Made by a program: the position numbers and the translations under genes. DNA of 37,499 nt, taken from positions 1 to 37,499 of the forward strand of contig NZ_QSIN01000015.1 of NCBI RefSeq assembly GCF_003469205.1, read 5' to 3'. This DNA comes from Collinsella sp. AM33-4BH. GTDB lineage: Bacteria > Actinomycetota > Coriobacteriia > Coriobacteriales > Coriobacteriaceae. A model generated the notes under the pieces. The model ran no database searches and was not told the DNA's origin. It was given only the letters and a program-made list of their open reading frames with translations. Of the stretch, positions 25,039 to 33,755 are shown in pieces. Within the stretch, counting starts at the first letter, position 1. Each line of letters starts with the position of its first letter.

Positions 25039-25677
25039 CTAGTCGTGGTAGTAGTCAAGTCGCTTTTCGGCAGCGCCCAGCAGCATCTCGACGACGAAGT
25101 TAAAGATCCAGTAAATCAGTGCCGCGATTGCAAACGGCACCATGCTCACCTGCGAGGCGACCAGCGCCTTGGCCGTCGAGAACATCTCGCCCACGCCGAT
25201 GGCGAACGCCAGCGACGTGTCCTTGACCAGTGTGATGATCTCGTTGCCCATCGCCGGCAAAATGCGCTTGGCGACCTGCGGCATCACGATATACAGAAAC
25301 GTCTGCATGCGCGAGTAGCCCAGCACCTCGGCAGCCTCGTATTGACCGCGCGGAATGGACTGCAGGCCCGAGCGATAAATCTCGGCAAAGTAACCGGCGT
25401 AGTTGATGATGAATGCCACGGCACACGCCGTCCACTTGGAATCGGGCGTGAGCGAAATGCCAAACACGTAGTACGGGGCAAAGTAGATGGCAAACATCTG
25501 CAACATGAGCGGCGTACCGCGCATGACCGAAATGTAGATGCGCGCAATCCAGCGGAGCGGCGCAATTTTGCTCATGCGCATAAACGTCACGGGGATTCCC
25601 AGCGGAATCGACCCCAGCAGCGTCAGCACAAACAGCTGCAAACTGACCAAGAATCCCTGGCCAAGCATCTGCATCAT
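25039..25677 (-). CDS. Polar amino-acid ABC transporter permease, 212 aa
   Basis: This is a HisM/GlnP-type inner-membrane permease. The first segment FLVSLQLFVLTLLGSIPLGIPV, then RIYISVMRGTPLMLQMFAIYF and the EAA loop GYFAEIYRSGLQSIPRGQYEAAEVLGYSRMQTFLYIVMPQ (contact with the ATPase) are diagnostic. NEIITLVKDTSLAFAIG is the conserved C-terminal part. The start is uncertain: ATG 25677 (weak AGG), TTG 25692 (GAGAG six bases upstream) or ATG 25731. A nested-hairpin element (25739-25843) lies between it and the binding-protein gene. Confidence 0.92.
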   Translation of the reverse strand: MMQMLGQGFLVSLQLFVLTLLGSIPLGIPVTFMRMSKIAPLRWIARIYISVMRGTPLMLQMFAIYFAPYYVFGISLTPDSKWTACAVAFIINYAGYFAEIYRSGLQSIPRGQYEAAEVLGYSRMQTFLYIVMPQVAKRILPAMGNEIITLVKDTSLAFAIGVGEMFSTAKALVASQVSMVPFAIAALIYWIFNFVVEMLLGAAEKRLDYYHD

Positions 25678-25738
25678 GACCTGAATAGACAACCTAAGCT
25701 CTCTTTCGCGACAACAGAACAGCAAACCCAATGCTAAA

Positions 25739-25843
25739 GCGGGTTTTCCAGGTGCTCGAGTTTGCCGTGAAAGAGGAGCGCCGCGTACTAAATGTACGCA
25801 AGCGACGGCTTGAACGGCAAAATCGGGTGCCTGGGAAAGCCGC
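25739..25843. repeat. Nested-hairpin element inside the ABC operon
   Basis: Outer arms 25739-25755 and 25827-25843 match at 13 of 17 positions. A middle pair TTTGCCGT/ACGGCAAA (25761-25768, 25814-25821) is perfect, and an inner hairpin is GCGTAC-TAAAT-GTACGC (25783-25799). It overlaps the stop codon of the binding-protein gene. It may be a mobile repeat or an mRNA-processing or attenuation structure that sets the ratio of binding protein to permease. Confidence 0.6.
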
Positions 25844-26703
25844 TATTTGAGCACCCAGTTGTCGAAGGATAGACCGTAGCTCGCATACTTATCGCACAGG
25901 TCCTTGACCGTACCGTCCTCATAGAGCGCCTTGAGCGACTCGGTCACGGCGTCGGCCGACTTGGTGTCGCCCTTCTTAAAGCCGACGGCGTAGTGCTCGC
26001 TGGACAGCGGCTCATCAAGCTGCGTATAGGCATCGGGCTTGGCGGCAAGCTGATACTGGGCAATCGAAAGGTCGCAAGCCACGGCATCGACCGCGCCGCT
26101 CTCGAGCTGCATAAAGGCCGTGTTGTACTCGCCGATGGTGTCGAGCGTGGCAAATGTCGCCGCCAGATCCTTCTGGTCACCCTCGAGCACATCCTGCGCA
26201 GCGGAATCGGTCTGGGTAATCACGGTCTTGCCGGCAAGATCGTCCCAGCTCTTGATGCCCGCGTCCTTCTTGACCACCAGCACCTGCTCATTGAGCATGT
26301 ACGGCTCGGAGAACGTGTAATCGTCCTCGCGGCCCTCCTTGGTAAAGCCATTCCAGATACAGTTGATGGCACCCGAGTTGAGCAGCGTGTCCTTGGCATC
26401 CCAGTCGATGGCCTCGTATTTGACCTCCCAGCCCTGCTTATCGGCAACGGCCTTGGCAAGGTCGAGGTCAAAGCCGGTGTACTCGCCGTCATCGCCCACA
26501 AAGCCGTACGGAGGGTAGGACTTGTCAAAGCCCACCACGAGCTTCTTGGACTCCGCGGCGCCCCTCACATCCTTGGCCGCGGCAGAGCCAGCAGCGGAGC
26601 CCTTGCCGGCACCACCGCCGCAGCCGACAAGACCAAGGCCAAGCACCGTGGCGAGCGAGCCGGCTAGACCAACAAACTGACGACGAGACATATCGGTATT
26701 CAT
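25843..26703 (-). CDS. Amino-acid ABC transporter substrate-binding lipoprotein, 286 aa
   Basis: The N-terminus has SRRQFVGLAG (twin Arg at residues 7-8) and a hydrophobic stretch ending in GLVGC, with Cys28 as the lipidation site. This suggests a lipoprotein sent through the Tat route. The mature part is a type II binding protein of the polar amino-acid family: VVGFDKSYPPYGFVGDDGEYTGFDLDLAKAVADKQG, GAINCIWNGFTKEGRE and YAVGFKKGD. The start at 26703 has AAGGGGG upstream. Ligand is unknown; glutamine, cystine or a basic amino acid are all possible. A good promoter lies at 26760-26788. Confidence 0.93.
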   Translation of the reverse strand: MNTDMSRRQFVGLAGSLATVLGLGLVGCGGGAGKGSAAGSAAAKDVRGAAESKKLVVGFDKSYPPYGFVGDDGEYTGFDLDLAKAVADKQGWEVKYEAIDWDAKDTLLNSGAINCIWNGFTKEGREDDYTFSEPYMLNEQVLVVKKDAGIKSWDDLAGKTVITQTDSAAQDVLEGDQKDLAATFATLDTIGEYNTAFMQLESGAVDAVACDLSIAQYQLAAKPDAYTQLDEPLSSEHYAVGFKKGDTKSADAVTESLKALYEDGTVKDLCDKYASYGLSFDNWVLK

Positions 26704-26722
26704 GGTATTCCCCCTTGGTGGC

Positions 26723-26788
26723 ACTTTAGTTAAGTAAAGTGAGTCATGTAACGTTCAGAATCATACACTTTAGCGCGATAGAGCACAA
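26723..26788 (-). promoter_or_regulatory. Promoter and palindrome of the ABC operon
   Basis: On the minus strand TTGTGC (26783-26788), a 17-base spacer and TATGAT (26760-26765) make a strong promoter. ACTTTA-N6-TAAAGT (26723-26740) just downstream of the expected start is an operator candidate, and a further ACTTTA lies in the spacer (26767-26772). Confidence 0.6.
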
Positions 26789-26795
26789 GGCGAGT

Positions 26796-26934
26796 TTGCC
26801 CGCCGCGTGAGGGGTGTGGGGGTTAAGTTTCCTGCTCTACAGTCCCGCTCACGACGGAGGCCACATTAAGTGGCCTCCTGTTCGTGCGGAACTCGCGATA
26901 AACTTAACCCCCACACCCCTCACGCGGCGGGCAA
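26796..26934. repeat. 139-bp element with perfect 35-bp inverted arms
   Basis: The arms 26796-26830 and 26900-26934 are perfectly complementary over 35 bases; the outer end reads TTGCCCGCCGCGTGAGGGG. The 69-base centre holds a second hairpin, GGAGGCCAC-ATTAA-GTGGCCTCC (26856-26878), lengthened by CACGA/TCGTG. It lies between divergent genes, eight bases from the -35 box of the ABC promoter, so it is not a terminator of either neighbour. It may be a non-autonomous mobile element. No target duplication was seen. Confidence 0.8.
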
Positions 26935-27041
26935 CCGTCGTTGGGCGTATCACTGACACGAATAAACCGCTTGCATATCGTCTGCTGGCTTGGCACGGTA
27001 CAATACTTGCAGCTTAAATTCATGAATTAGTGGAGTTATTG

Positions 27042-28490
27042 ATGGCAGAATCTCGTACGGAGCGTAAGGCTCGTCGTGCTTTGATCGAGGCAGCTGAGGG
27101 GTTGGAGGAGAAAAAATCTTCTAAGAAATCCAAGTCGTCTCAGGACGCGAAGGGTAAGTCGACCAAGAGCAGGGCTAAGACCAAGCGTTCTGACTCTCGT
27201 CGAGGCGGGGACAAAGCGCCTCGGACTCGTTCCAAGCGCCCACATAATGATTCGGCTTCGTCTGCGCGTAAGGCCGTGGACCCCAAGTCTCCCTGTTCGA
27301 TCATGAAAGCTTGCGGTGGGTGCACGGCGCTCAATCGTCCTTATAAAAAGCAGTTGGCAGCTAAGCAGGCTGCTATAGAGGAGCTTTTTGCTTCGCTCTG
27401 CGAGCGTGAGGGTATTAGCGTCGACCCCATTCGCGGTATGGGCGTCACCCTGGGCGACCCGGGCAAATATCCTGCGCCGCGCGGTTTTCGCCATAAGGCT
27501 GCCACCCCCTTTGCTCCCGGCAAGGAGGGCGCTGTCCGCAGCGGCTTTTTTGAGCGCGGCACGCACAGAATCGTTGCCGTTCCCGAATGCCCCGTTGAGG
27601 CACCGGGCGCCCGACAGATTCTCAACGGCATCGCGCGCGAGGCCGAACGTCTGCACATTCCCGCCTTTAACGAGGACAAACATCTGGGCTTGCTTCGCTA
27701 TGCCGTCGTTCGCTGCGGCTGGCGCACCGACCAGATCATGATCACCCTTGTGACCGCCCAGCGCGACCTGCCGCATGCGCAGGAGTTCTTTGAGGCCGTC
27801 GCTGCACTCGATCCGCGCGTCGTCACCGTCGCCCAAAATATCAACGGACGTCCCGGCAACGCCATCCTCGGCGAGGAAACTCGCATCGTCTATGGCGCCG
27901 AATGCATGCGCGATCAATTGCTCGGCTGCGAATTCGACATCTCCCCCACCGCGTTCTATCAGACTAATCCGCAGCAAACCGAGCTGCTCTATCGACTCGC
28001 CATTGACGGCATGGATTTGCAGCAGGGCGACGTACTCATGGATGCCTACTGCGGCAGCGGCACCATCGGTCTTTGCGCAGCCAAAGATGCCCAGAACAAG
28101 GGTATCGGCATCATGCTGCTCGGTGTAGAGCGCAACCCGGCGGGCATTGCCGACGCACGCCGCAATGCCGAGCTCAATGGCCTCACCCGCAGCGCCTGGT
28201 TTATGGCCGACGATGCCACCGATTACATCCTAGATGCCGCCGACAACAACGAGCGGGTCGATGCCCTTTCCATCGATCCGCCGCGTGCCGGCTCTACTCC
28301 CGAGTTCCTCGAAGCTGCCTGTGCACTTAAGCCGCGCCGCATCACCTATATCAGCTGCAACCCCGTGACCCAAGAGCGCGACCTGCACCAGCTCCTCGAC
28401 GGAGGCTATCGCCTGCTCAAGATCACGCCCGTCGACATGTTCCCCCACACCGACCATACCGAAACCGTAGCGGTCCTCGAGCGCCGCTAA
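27042..28490 (+). CDS. rlmD: RlmD/RumA-family 23S rRNA (uracil-5-)-methyltransferase, 482 aa
   Basis: This S-adenosylmethionine-dependent enzyme methylates C5 of a uridine in rRNA or tRNA. The iron-sulfur Cys set is CSIMKACGGC (85, 91, 94) plus Cys183 in VPECPVE. The AdoMet site is DAYCGSGTIGL, substrate Asp is in SIDPPRAGS, the catalytic Cys is in YISCNPVT and the base Glu in HTDHTETVAVLER. Residues 1-80 are a Lys/Ser/Arg-rich tail where other members have a TRAM domain. The choice between RlmD, RlmC-like and TrmA-like cannot be settled here. The start at 27042 has GGAG seven bases upstream. It is divergent from the ABC operon. Confidence 0.9.
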   Translation: MAESRTERKARRALIEAAEGLEEKKSSKKSKSSQDAKGKSTKSRAKTKRSDSRRGGDKAPRTRSKRPHNDSASSARKAVDPKSPCSIMKACGGCTALNRPYKKQLAAKQAAIEELFASLCEREGISVDPIRGMGVTLGDPGKYPAPRGFRHKAATPFAPGKEGAVRSGFFERGTHRIVAVPECPVEAPGARQILNGIAREAERLHIPAFNEDKHLGLLRYAVVRCGWRTDQIMITLVTAQRDLPHAQEFFEAVAALDPRVVTVAQNINGRPGNAILGEETRIVYGAECMRDQLLGCEFDISPTAFYQTNPQQTELLYRLAIDGMDLQQGDVLMDAYCGSGTIGLCAAKDAQNKGIGIMLLGVERNPAGIADARRNAELNGLTRSAWFMADDATDYILDAADNNERVDALSIDPPRAGSTPEFLEAACALKPRRITYISCNPVTQERDLHQLLDGGYRLLKITPVDMFPHTDHTETVAVLERR

Positions 28491-28518
28491 CCAACCTCAG
28501 TAGATTTTTGGGACAAGA

Positions 28519-28548
28519 AAGGGGGCGGCCCGCCTGGACCGCCCCCTT
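28519..28548 (+). terminator. Terminator between convergent rlmD and PHP genes
   Basis: AAGGGGGCGG (28519-28528) pairs with CCGCCCCCTT (28539-28548). The T-tract is short on both strands. Confidence 0.75.
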
Positions 28549-28568
28549 CGCTTGGTTTATAAACTCCG

Positions 28569-29390
28569 CTAGATCCCCTTGCGCAGGTCACACACGCCGG
28601 CTGCCGCCATCTCGCGCAGCAGCGTTTCGCGGTCACGTGTCACGATCAAGTCCAGCGGGAAGTGAATCTCGTCGAGCATCTTGCGCGCCTGGTCGAGCTT
28701 GCCAATCGCCATGCCAATATGCGCATCGGTCGAGACGCCAATCCCCACGCCCAATTCGGCGCAGCGCTCGGCAATCTTGCGGCACACATTCCAATGCTCA
28801 GCATCCGTGCCATGCTCAAGACTATGGTTGTTGATCTCAATGATCTTGTGCTTGGCCTTGGCCGCCAGCAGCACCTCGTCGATATCGAACGGAACGCCCG
28901 AGCGCCCCGTGTGACCCAGCATGAACACCTTGGGGTGCTCCAGGGCATTGATATACATCTCGGTCGTCTGGGCCAGCGTCGCGCCTTCAGCGAGCTGCGG
29001 ATTATGCACGCTTGCAACCAAATAATCCAAATTACGCGTAACTAGGTCGAACAGCGAATGCTGACGGCTGTACGGATCGCCGGCGATATCGAGCGTGACA
29101 GGAGTGTCCTCGCCAAACAGGCTTCCGTCCAGTGAAACGATATCGGCCTCGGCACCACGCAGCACCAGCACGCCGCTCCATATGCGCGGCCAGATATCCT
29201 GGTTGATAAAGAACTGGTAACTGCGCAGGTCATTAGGGCAAGCCGTAACCATTGAGCTCAGATGGTCGGCAGATCCGAGCACCTGCAAGCCACGCTCTGC
29301 CGCCCAGTACACATTTTCCTCAATGGTCGAATATGCATGCGCAGAGAACATCGTATGGGTATGAATGTCACAAGAAAGCAGGTAGGGCAT
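28569..29390 (-). CDS. PHP-domain phosphoesterase (YcdX-like), 273 aa
   Basis: The PHP metal-binding motifs are complete: DIHTHTMFSAHAYSTIEEN (residues about 8-26), GSADHLS, a Glu in LRGAEADIV, SVHNPQ, LGHTGRSG and STDAHIGM. The YcdX-type members hydrolyse phosphate esters with a trinuclear metal site; the substrate is unknown. AAGGAG lies before ATG 29390, so a longer form from 29534 is not credible. The aminotransferase gene precedes it on the same strand after a non-coding stretch further right. Confidence 0.88.
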   Translation of the reverse strand: MPYLLSCDIHTHTMFSAHAYSTIEENVYWAAERGLQVLGSADHLSSMVTACPNDLRSYQFFINQDIWPRIWSGVLVLRGAEADIVSLDGSLFGEDTPVTLDIAGDPYSRQHSLFDLVTRNLDYLVASVHNPQLAEGATLAQTTEMYINALEHPKVFMLGHTGRSGVPFDIDEVLLAAKAKHKIIEINNHSLEHGTDAEHWNVCRKIAERCAELGVGIGVSTDAHIGMAIGKLDQARKMLDEIHFPLDLIVTRDRETLLREMAAAGVCDLRKGI

Positions 29391-29490
29391 CGGGTCTCCT
29401 TGTCCAGTATGGCCGTCGCGTATATTCATTGTACGCATAGCCTTCGGCAGTCGTAAAACCGCTCCATCCCAATGACACAACGTCCATGAC

Positions 29491-29521
29491 AACGGGGTCT
29501 GGCTTAACACCAAACCCCGTT
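29491..29521 (-). terminator. Hairpin 3' of the aminotransferase gene
   Basis: AACGGGGT-C-TGG and CCA-A-ACCCCGTT pair around seven bases. There is no T-tract, so this is a weak terminator call. Confidence 0.4.
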
Positions 29522-29549
29522 TCACGTAAAACATTGTAAGCAGAGCGCT

Positions 29550-30740
29550 TTACTTTCGACGATACTCGTCGGCCAGTTGCTTCCAGGCAGGCAACGAATT
29601 GACGATGGTCTCGTAACTCACGCAATAGCCCAGGCGGAACCAACCCGGCATACCAAAGCTGTCCGAGGGAACCGCAAGTAACTCATACTTCTTTGCGCGC
29701 TCGCAGAAGGCGTTCGCATCGGGCTCCAGCGCTTTCACCCATAGGTAGAACGCGCCATCCGGCTCAACATAGGTATAACCGTAGTCCGCCAAGGCGTCGG
29801 TGAGCGCCGTGCGGTTGCGCGCATAGGCCTCAACGTCACTCGGCTCATCGATGCAATCGATAATCACGCGCTGGAAGAGCGCCGGTGCGCATACAAAACC
29901 CAGCGTACGGGCAGCACCCGCAACAGCCGGCATCAGACGCGCAGCCTGCGGATTGGTGTTGGGAACCAAGATCCAGCCCACGCGCTCACCAGGCAGCGAC
30001 AGCGACTTGGAATACGAATAGCACACGACGGTGTTCTCGTAGATAGATGGTACCCAAGGCACCTCGGCACCGTACACGATCTCGCGGTACGGCTCATCCG
30101 AGATGAGCATAATCGGATTCTCGGGACCGCGCTGAGCGTTGGCCTCGCGCAGAACATTGGCCAGTCGCGTCAGCGTGTCGCGCGTATATACGGCACCGGT
30201 CGGGTTGTTGGGCGAGTCGATGATGACGGCCGCCGTCTTATCGGTAATCGCCTTGCGCACGTTGTCTACGCTCAGCTGGAACGTATCTTCATTGGCGGGT
30301 GCCTCGACACACGTGCAGCCGGCCTTCTCAATCCACACGCGATACTCCGGGAAGTACGGAGCGATAACAATGACCTCGTCGCCCGGGTTTGTAACGGCAT
30401 TGAGTGTGCAGGTGAGCGAAGCCGCAGCGCCCACCGTCATAAAGACGTCCTTGCCCTCATAGCTCGTGCCAAAGCGGCGGTTGAGCGACTCGGCCACGGC
30501 GGTACGGCACTGCGGCAGACCCGGTGCAGGCGTGTATCCATGCAGCTGGTCGCTCGGCAGCTCCAAGGCCTTCTTAATGGACTCAGCCACGGCGGCAGGT
30601 GCCGGAACGCTCGGGTTACCCAGTGAGAAATCGAACACGTTTTCCGCGCCGATCTGTGCCTTGCGCTCAAGGCCATGGCTAAAGATCTCACGGATGATGG
30701 AGCTTTCCGCACCGCGAGCATACATAGTTTCGTTGATCAT
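29550..30740 (-). CDS. PLP-dependent class I/II aminotransferase, 396 aa
   Basis: This is an aspartate-aminotransferase-fold enzyme. SLGNPSVPAP and HGYTPAPGLPQCR form the N-terminal substrate region. The PLP contacts are IIDSPNNPTG (about 173-182) and ISDEPYREIVY (Asp at about 215), and Lys245 in YSYSKSLSLPGERVGW forms the Schiff base. The C-terminal Arg is in WFRLGYC. The length is normal. It transfers amino groups between an amino acid and a 2-oxo acid; the substrate is not clear. AAAGGGG lies before ATG 30740. A 26-bp perfect palindrome sits about 60 bases upstream (30799-30862). Confidence 0.9.
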   Translation of the reverse strand: MINETMYARGAESSIIREIFSHGLERKAQIGAENVFDFSLGNPSVPAPAAVAESIKKALELPSDQLHGYTPAPGLPQCRTAVAESLNRRFGTSYEGKDVFMTVGAAASLTCTLNAVTNPGDEVIVIAPYFPEYRVWIEKAGCTCVEAPANEDTFQLSVDNVRKAITDKTAAVIIDSPNNPTGAVYTRDTLTRLANVLREANAQRGPENPIMLISDEPYREIVYGAEVPWVPSIYENTVVCYSYSKSLSLPGERVGWILVPNTNPQAARLMPAVAGAARTLGFVCAPALFQRVIIDCIDEPSDVEAYARNRTALTDALADYGYTYVEPDGAFYLWVKALEPDANAFCERAKKYELLAVPSDSFGMPGWFRLGYCVSYETIVNSLPAWKQLADEYRRK

Positions 30741-30798
30741 CTGTTCCCCTTTCACATAGGCGCTATTGTACGCTTTAGCTGAGCAAAGTGCCGCAGCA

Positions 30799-30862
30799 AT
30801 GTTGATTGGGGACAGACTTAAATGCGTGAAAACGCTCATTTAAGTCTGTCCCCAATCAACAT
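30799..30862. repeat. GGGGACAG palindromic element G, 26-bp arms
   Basis: The arms 30799-30824 and 30837-30862 are perfectly complementary; the outer half reads ATGTTGATTGGGGACAG. It lies between the aminotransferase gene and the ftsH terminator. It is longer than the other copies but shares the core. Confidence 0.8.
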
Positions 30863-30876
30863 ACCGCTCAAAAGAA

Positions 30877-30908
30877 AAAGCCTCCACAGGTTTCCCCGCA
30901 GAGGCTTT
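30877..30908 (-). terminator. Terminator of the tilS-hpt-ftsH operon
   Basis: AAAGCCTC (30877-30884) and GAGGCTTT (30901-30908) form the stem; minus-strand reading ends GAGGCTTTTTCTTTT. Confidence 0.85.
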
Positions 30909-30919
30909 CGCTACAAGAA

Positions 30920-33058
30920 CTATTTGTCGGCGTCGGTGTTGCCGTCAGCGTTGACAGCATTGCCATCACCGGCATCATCGGATGCGGCTTCGGCATCCTC
31001 CTGCATGGCCGCCTGCGCAAAGGCCGCGGCATCAGCCGCCAGCTCCTCCTCGCTCATACGAGGCGCGCGCTTCTTGGTCGGCATGCCGGCCGCCTTGGCA
31101 TTGCGCTCCTCCTTGGCCGCCAGGATATCGCCCTCGCGCTCAAGGTAGGCATCCCACTCGTTGTCGAGCAGGGCGTTCACGGCGTCGCCTTCGACGGTCT
31201 CGCGCTCAAGCAGCACCTTCGCCATCAGATCGAGCTGATCGCGACGGGCGTCCAGGATCTCGACCGCACGACGATGGGCCTCGCGCATGATGCGCTGAAC
31301 CTCGATATCAATGCGGCGCGCCGTCTCCTCGGAGTAATCCTGATGATCGGCATAGTCACGGCCCAGGAATACCTGATGCTGCGCCTCGCCAAAGACCTGA
31401 GTGCCCAGCTCCTCGCTCATGCCCAGACGTGTGACCATCTCGCGCGCCATCTTGGTCGCGCGCTCCAGGTCGTTGCTCGCGCCCGACGTGATGTCATCGC
31501 ACATGAGTTCCTCGGCAACGCGGCCGCCCAAGAACACGGCAAGCTCGTCGAGCATCTCGTTCTTGGTCTTGAGGAAGTGGTCCTCCTGCGGAAGCTGCAG
31601 CGTGTAGCCCAGGGCCTGACCGCGGCTGACGATCGAGATCTTATGAACCGGATCGGAATGCTCCAAGATGTGGCCCACCAGGGCGTGGCCGCTCTCATGG
31701 TAGGCAATCGTGGTGCGCTCGGCTTCGGTCATCACGCGACCCTTGCGTTGCGGTCCGGCAATCACGCGCTCCATCGACTCCTCGACCTCGTCCATCGAGA
31801 TCACGGAACGATGGCGGCGGGCAGCCAGCAGCGCAGACTCGTTGAGCAGATTTGCCAGATCGGCGCCGGTGAAGCCAACGGTCATCTGGGCGAGCTTCTC
31901 AAACTTCACGTCCTCGTCCATCGGCTTGTTCTCGGCATGCACGCGCAAGATCTGCTCGCGGCCCTTCACATCCGGACGGTCGACCGTAACCTGACGGTCA
32001 AAACGGCCGGGACGCAGCAATGCCGGATCCAGAATATCGGGACGGTTGGTCGCAGCGATCAGGATGACCGACTCGCTTTCCTCAAAGCCGTCCATCTCGA
32101 CCAGCAGCTGGTTGAGCGTCTGCTCGCGCTCGTCGTGACCGCCGCCCAAGCCAGCTCCGCGCTGACGTCCCACGGCATCGATCTCGTCAATAAAGATGAT
32201 TGACGGAGCCTGAGACTTGGCCTCCTTAAAGAGGTCACGCACACGGCTGGCGCCGACACCCACGAACATCTCGACAAAGTCGGAACCCGAGATGCTAAAG
32301 AACGGCACGCCCGCCTCGCCGGCAACGGCCTTGGCCAGCAACGTTTTACCGGTGCCCGGAGGGCCCACCAGCAACACGCCACGCGGGATCTTGGCGCCCA
32401 GCTTGCGATAGCGATCCGGATCGCTCAAAAAGTCACGGATCTCCTCGAGCTCCTCGACTGCCTCGTCCACGCCGGCAACGTCCTCGAACTTGACCTTGGG
32501 ACGCGTAGCCTCGTTGGTCTTGGCATTGGTCTTGCCAAACTGCATGTTCCTATTATTGGCGCCCATCATCTGGCGCATAAAGTAGAACATGATGGCGATC
32601 AGGGCAATCGTCGGCAGCACACTCATCGCCAAGTCGCCCCAAAAATCGGGGTCGTTGGTGTTGACGATGTACTTGGTATCGGGGTGCTCCGCCATAAGCT
32701 CGGCAAGCGAATCGGAGCCGACATAGGTCGAGGAGAAGCTCTTGAGCTCGCTCGTATCGCCCTTGTCCTTTTTTGTCTTCCAGTAATGACCCGCCACGCT
32801 TCCGTCTTGAACCGTATAGGTCAAATCTTCGACGCGGTCCTGCTTAATGGCGTTGACCATCTCGCTCGTCGCGAGCTTAACGGTATTGCTGGAATTGGCA
32901 AAGCCGGAGCCCATGTTAAAGAAGGCGTAGCCCAGAAGCGCGCAAGCCAAAATAAAATACAGCCAGCCCGTACGCGTGGGCTTCTTGCCTCCGGGCACCC
33001 CCGGGATCTTAGGCTCCCGGGGAGTCTGGGAATTGTTATCGTTACGGTCGTCGGGCAT
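30920..33058 (-). CDS. ftsH: ATP-dependent zinc metalloprotease FtsH, 712 aa
   Basis: FtsH degrades damaged and regulatory membrane and cytosolic proteins as a membrane-bound hexamer. Two membrane segments are visible (about 31-49 and 143-161), with an outside loop between. The AAA+ domain has Walker A GPPGTGKT (232-239), Walker [10 protein letters not shown] and the SRH motif [20 protein letters not shown]. The zinc site is HESGH (454-458) with a third ligand Asp in the [11 protein letters not shown] region. The C-terminal about 70 residues are Ala/Asp/Glu-rich and not conserved. It starts two bases from the hpt stop, with GGAGG in the hpt 3' end, so translation may be coupled. Confidence 0.97.
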   Translation of the reverse strand: MPDDRNDNNSQTPREPKIPGVPGGKKPTRTGWLYFILACALLGYAFFNMGSGFANSSNTVKLATSEMVNAIKQDRVEDLTYTVQDGSVAGHYWKTKKDKGDTSELKSFSSTYVGSDSLAELMAEHPDTKYIVNTNDPDFWGDLAMSVLPTIALIAIMFYFMRQMMGANNRNMQFGKTNAKTNEATRPKVKFEDVAGVDEAVEELEEIRDFLSDPDRYRKLGAKIPRGVLLVGPPGTGKTLLAKAVAGEAGVPFFSISGSDFVEMFVGVGASRVRDLFKEAKSQAPSIIFIDEIDAVGRQRGAGLGGGHDEREQTLNQLLVEMDGFEESESVILIAATNRPDILDPALLRPGRFDRQVTVDRPDVKGREQILRVHAENKPMDEDVKFEKLAQMTVGFTGADLANLLNESALLAARRHRSVISMDEVEESMERVIAGPQRKGRVMTEAERTTIAYHESGHALVGHILEHSDPVHKISIVSRGQALGYTLQLPQEDHFLKTKNEMLDELAVFLGGRVAEELMCDDITSGASNDLERATKMAREMVTRLGMSEELGTQVFGEAQHQVFLGRDYADHQDYSEETARRIDIEVQRIMREAHRRAVEILDARRDQLDLMAKVLLERETVEGDAVNALLDNEWDAYLEREGDILAAKEERNAKAAGMPTKKRAPRMSEEELAADAAAFAQAAMQEDAEAASDDAGDGNAVNADGNTDADK

Positions 33059-33059
33059 C

Positions 33060-33608
33060 TTACGAATAAACCTCCGGTTTCAAAATGCCCAGATACGGAA
33101 GGTTACGATAGCGCTCGGCATAGTCGAGGCCGTAGCCCACCACAAAGGCATCAGGGCAATGGGTTCCAACATACTTGGGCGTGATGGCCGAGGTACGGTC
33201 CTCAACGTCCTTCCACAGGAAGGCGGCGACCTCCAGAGAAGCGGGCTTGCGGCTCTCGAGGTTCTTCATCAGATACTTGAGCGTCAGGCCCGAGTCCAGA
33301 ATGTCCTCGACGATCAGCACGTCGCGACCGCGGATGTCGATATCCAGGTCCTTAATGATACGCACGATACCCGAGGACTTCACGCCGTCGCCATAGCTCG
33401 AAACAGCCATGAAATCGATGTTGGTCGGCAGCTCGATCTTGCGCATCAGGTCGCCCATAAAGACCACGGCGCCGCGCAGGACCGCAATCAGCACCAGATC
33501 CTTACCCGCGTAGTCGCGAGTAATCTGCTCGCCTAGGCGAGAGACGATACCGTCGATATCCTCCTGCGCAAACAGAACCTTCTCGATATCCGGATGTTGA
33601 GAAGCCAT
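33060..33608 (-). CDS. hpt: Hypoxanthine phosphoribosyltransferase, 182 aa
   Basis: Salvages hypoxanthine and guanine to IMP and GMP using PRPP. The PRPP loop VLIVEDILDSGLTLKYL (about 97-113) is diagnostic. VLRGAVVFMGDL and VSSYGDG (flexible loop) precede it; the C-terminal VGYGLDYAERYRNLPYLGIL is the purine-binding end. The order tilS-hpt-ftsH on one strand is the classic Gram-positive operon. AAAGGG lies upstream of the ATG. Confidence 0.96.
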   Translation of the reverse strand: MASQHPDIEKVLFAQEDIDGIVSRLGEQITRDYAGKDLVLIAVLRGAVVFMGDLMRKIELPTNIDFMAVSSYGDGVKSSGIVRIIKDLDIDIRGRDVLIVEDILDSGLTLKYLMKNLESRKPASLEVAAFLWKDVEDRTSAITPKYVGTHCPDAFVVGYGLDYAERYRNLPYLGILKPEVYS

Positions 33609-33755
33609 GACAACCCTTTCTTGTGCTTATCGCCCACACACCGCCGTATGGACGCGAACTACACATTCTAGCAGCGCACGGGGTATATTTACCAGCCCGT
33701 GCGCCATCAGCGCGGGAATACCGTCAACGTCGCACAGAATAGCTGGCGTGGGACG

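Noticed and set aside
26796..26934. Rho-independent terminator
   Set aside because: The neighbours are transcribed away from it, the arms are far too long and no T-tract follows.
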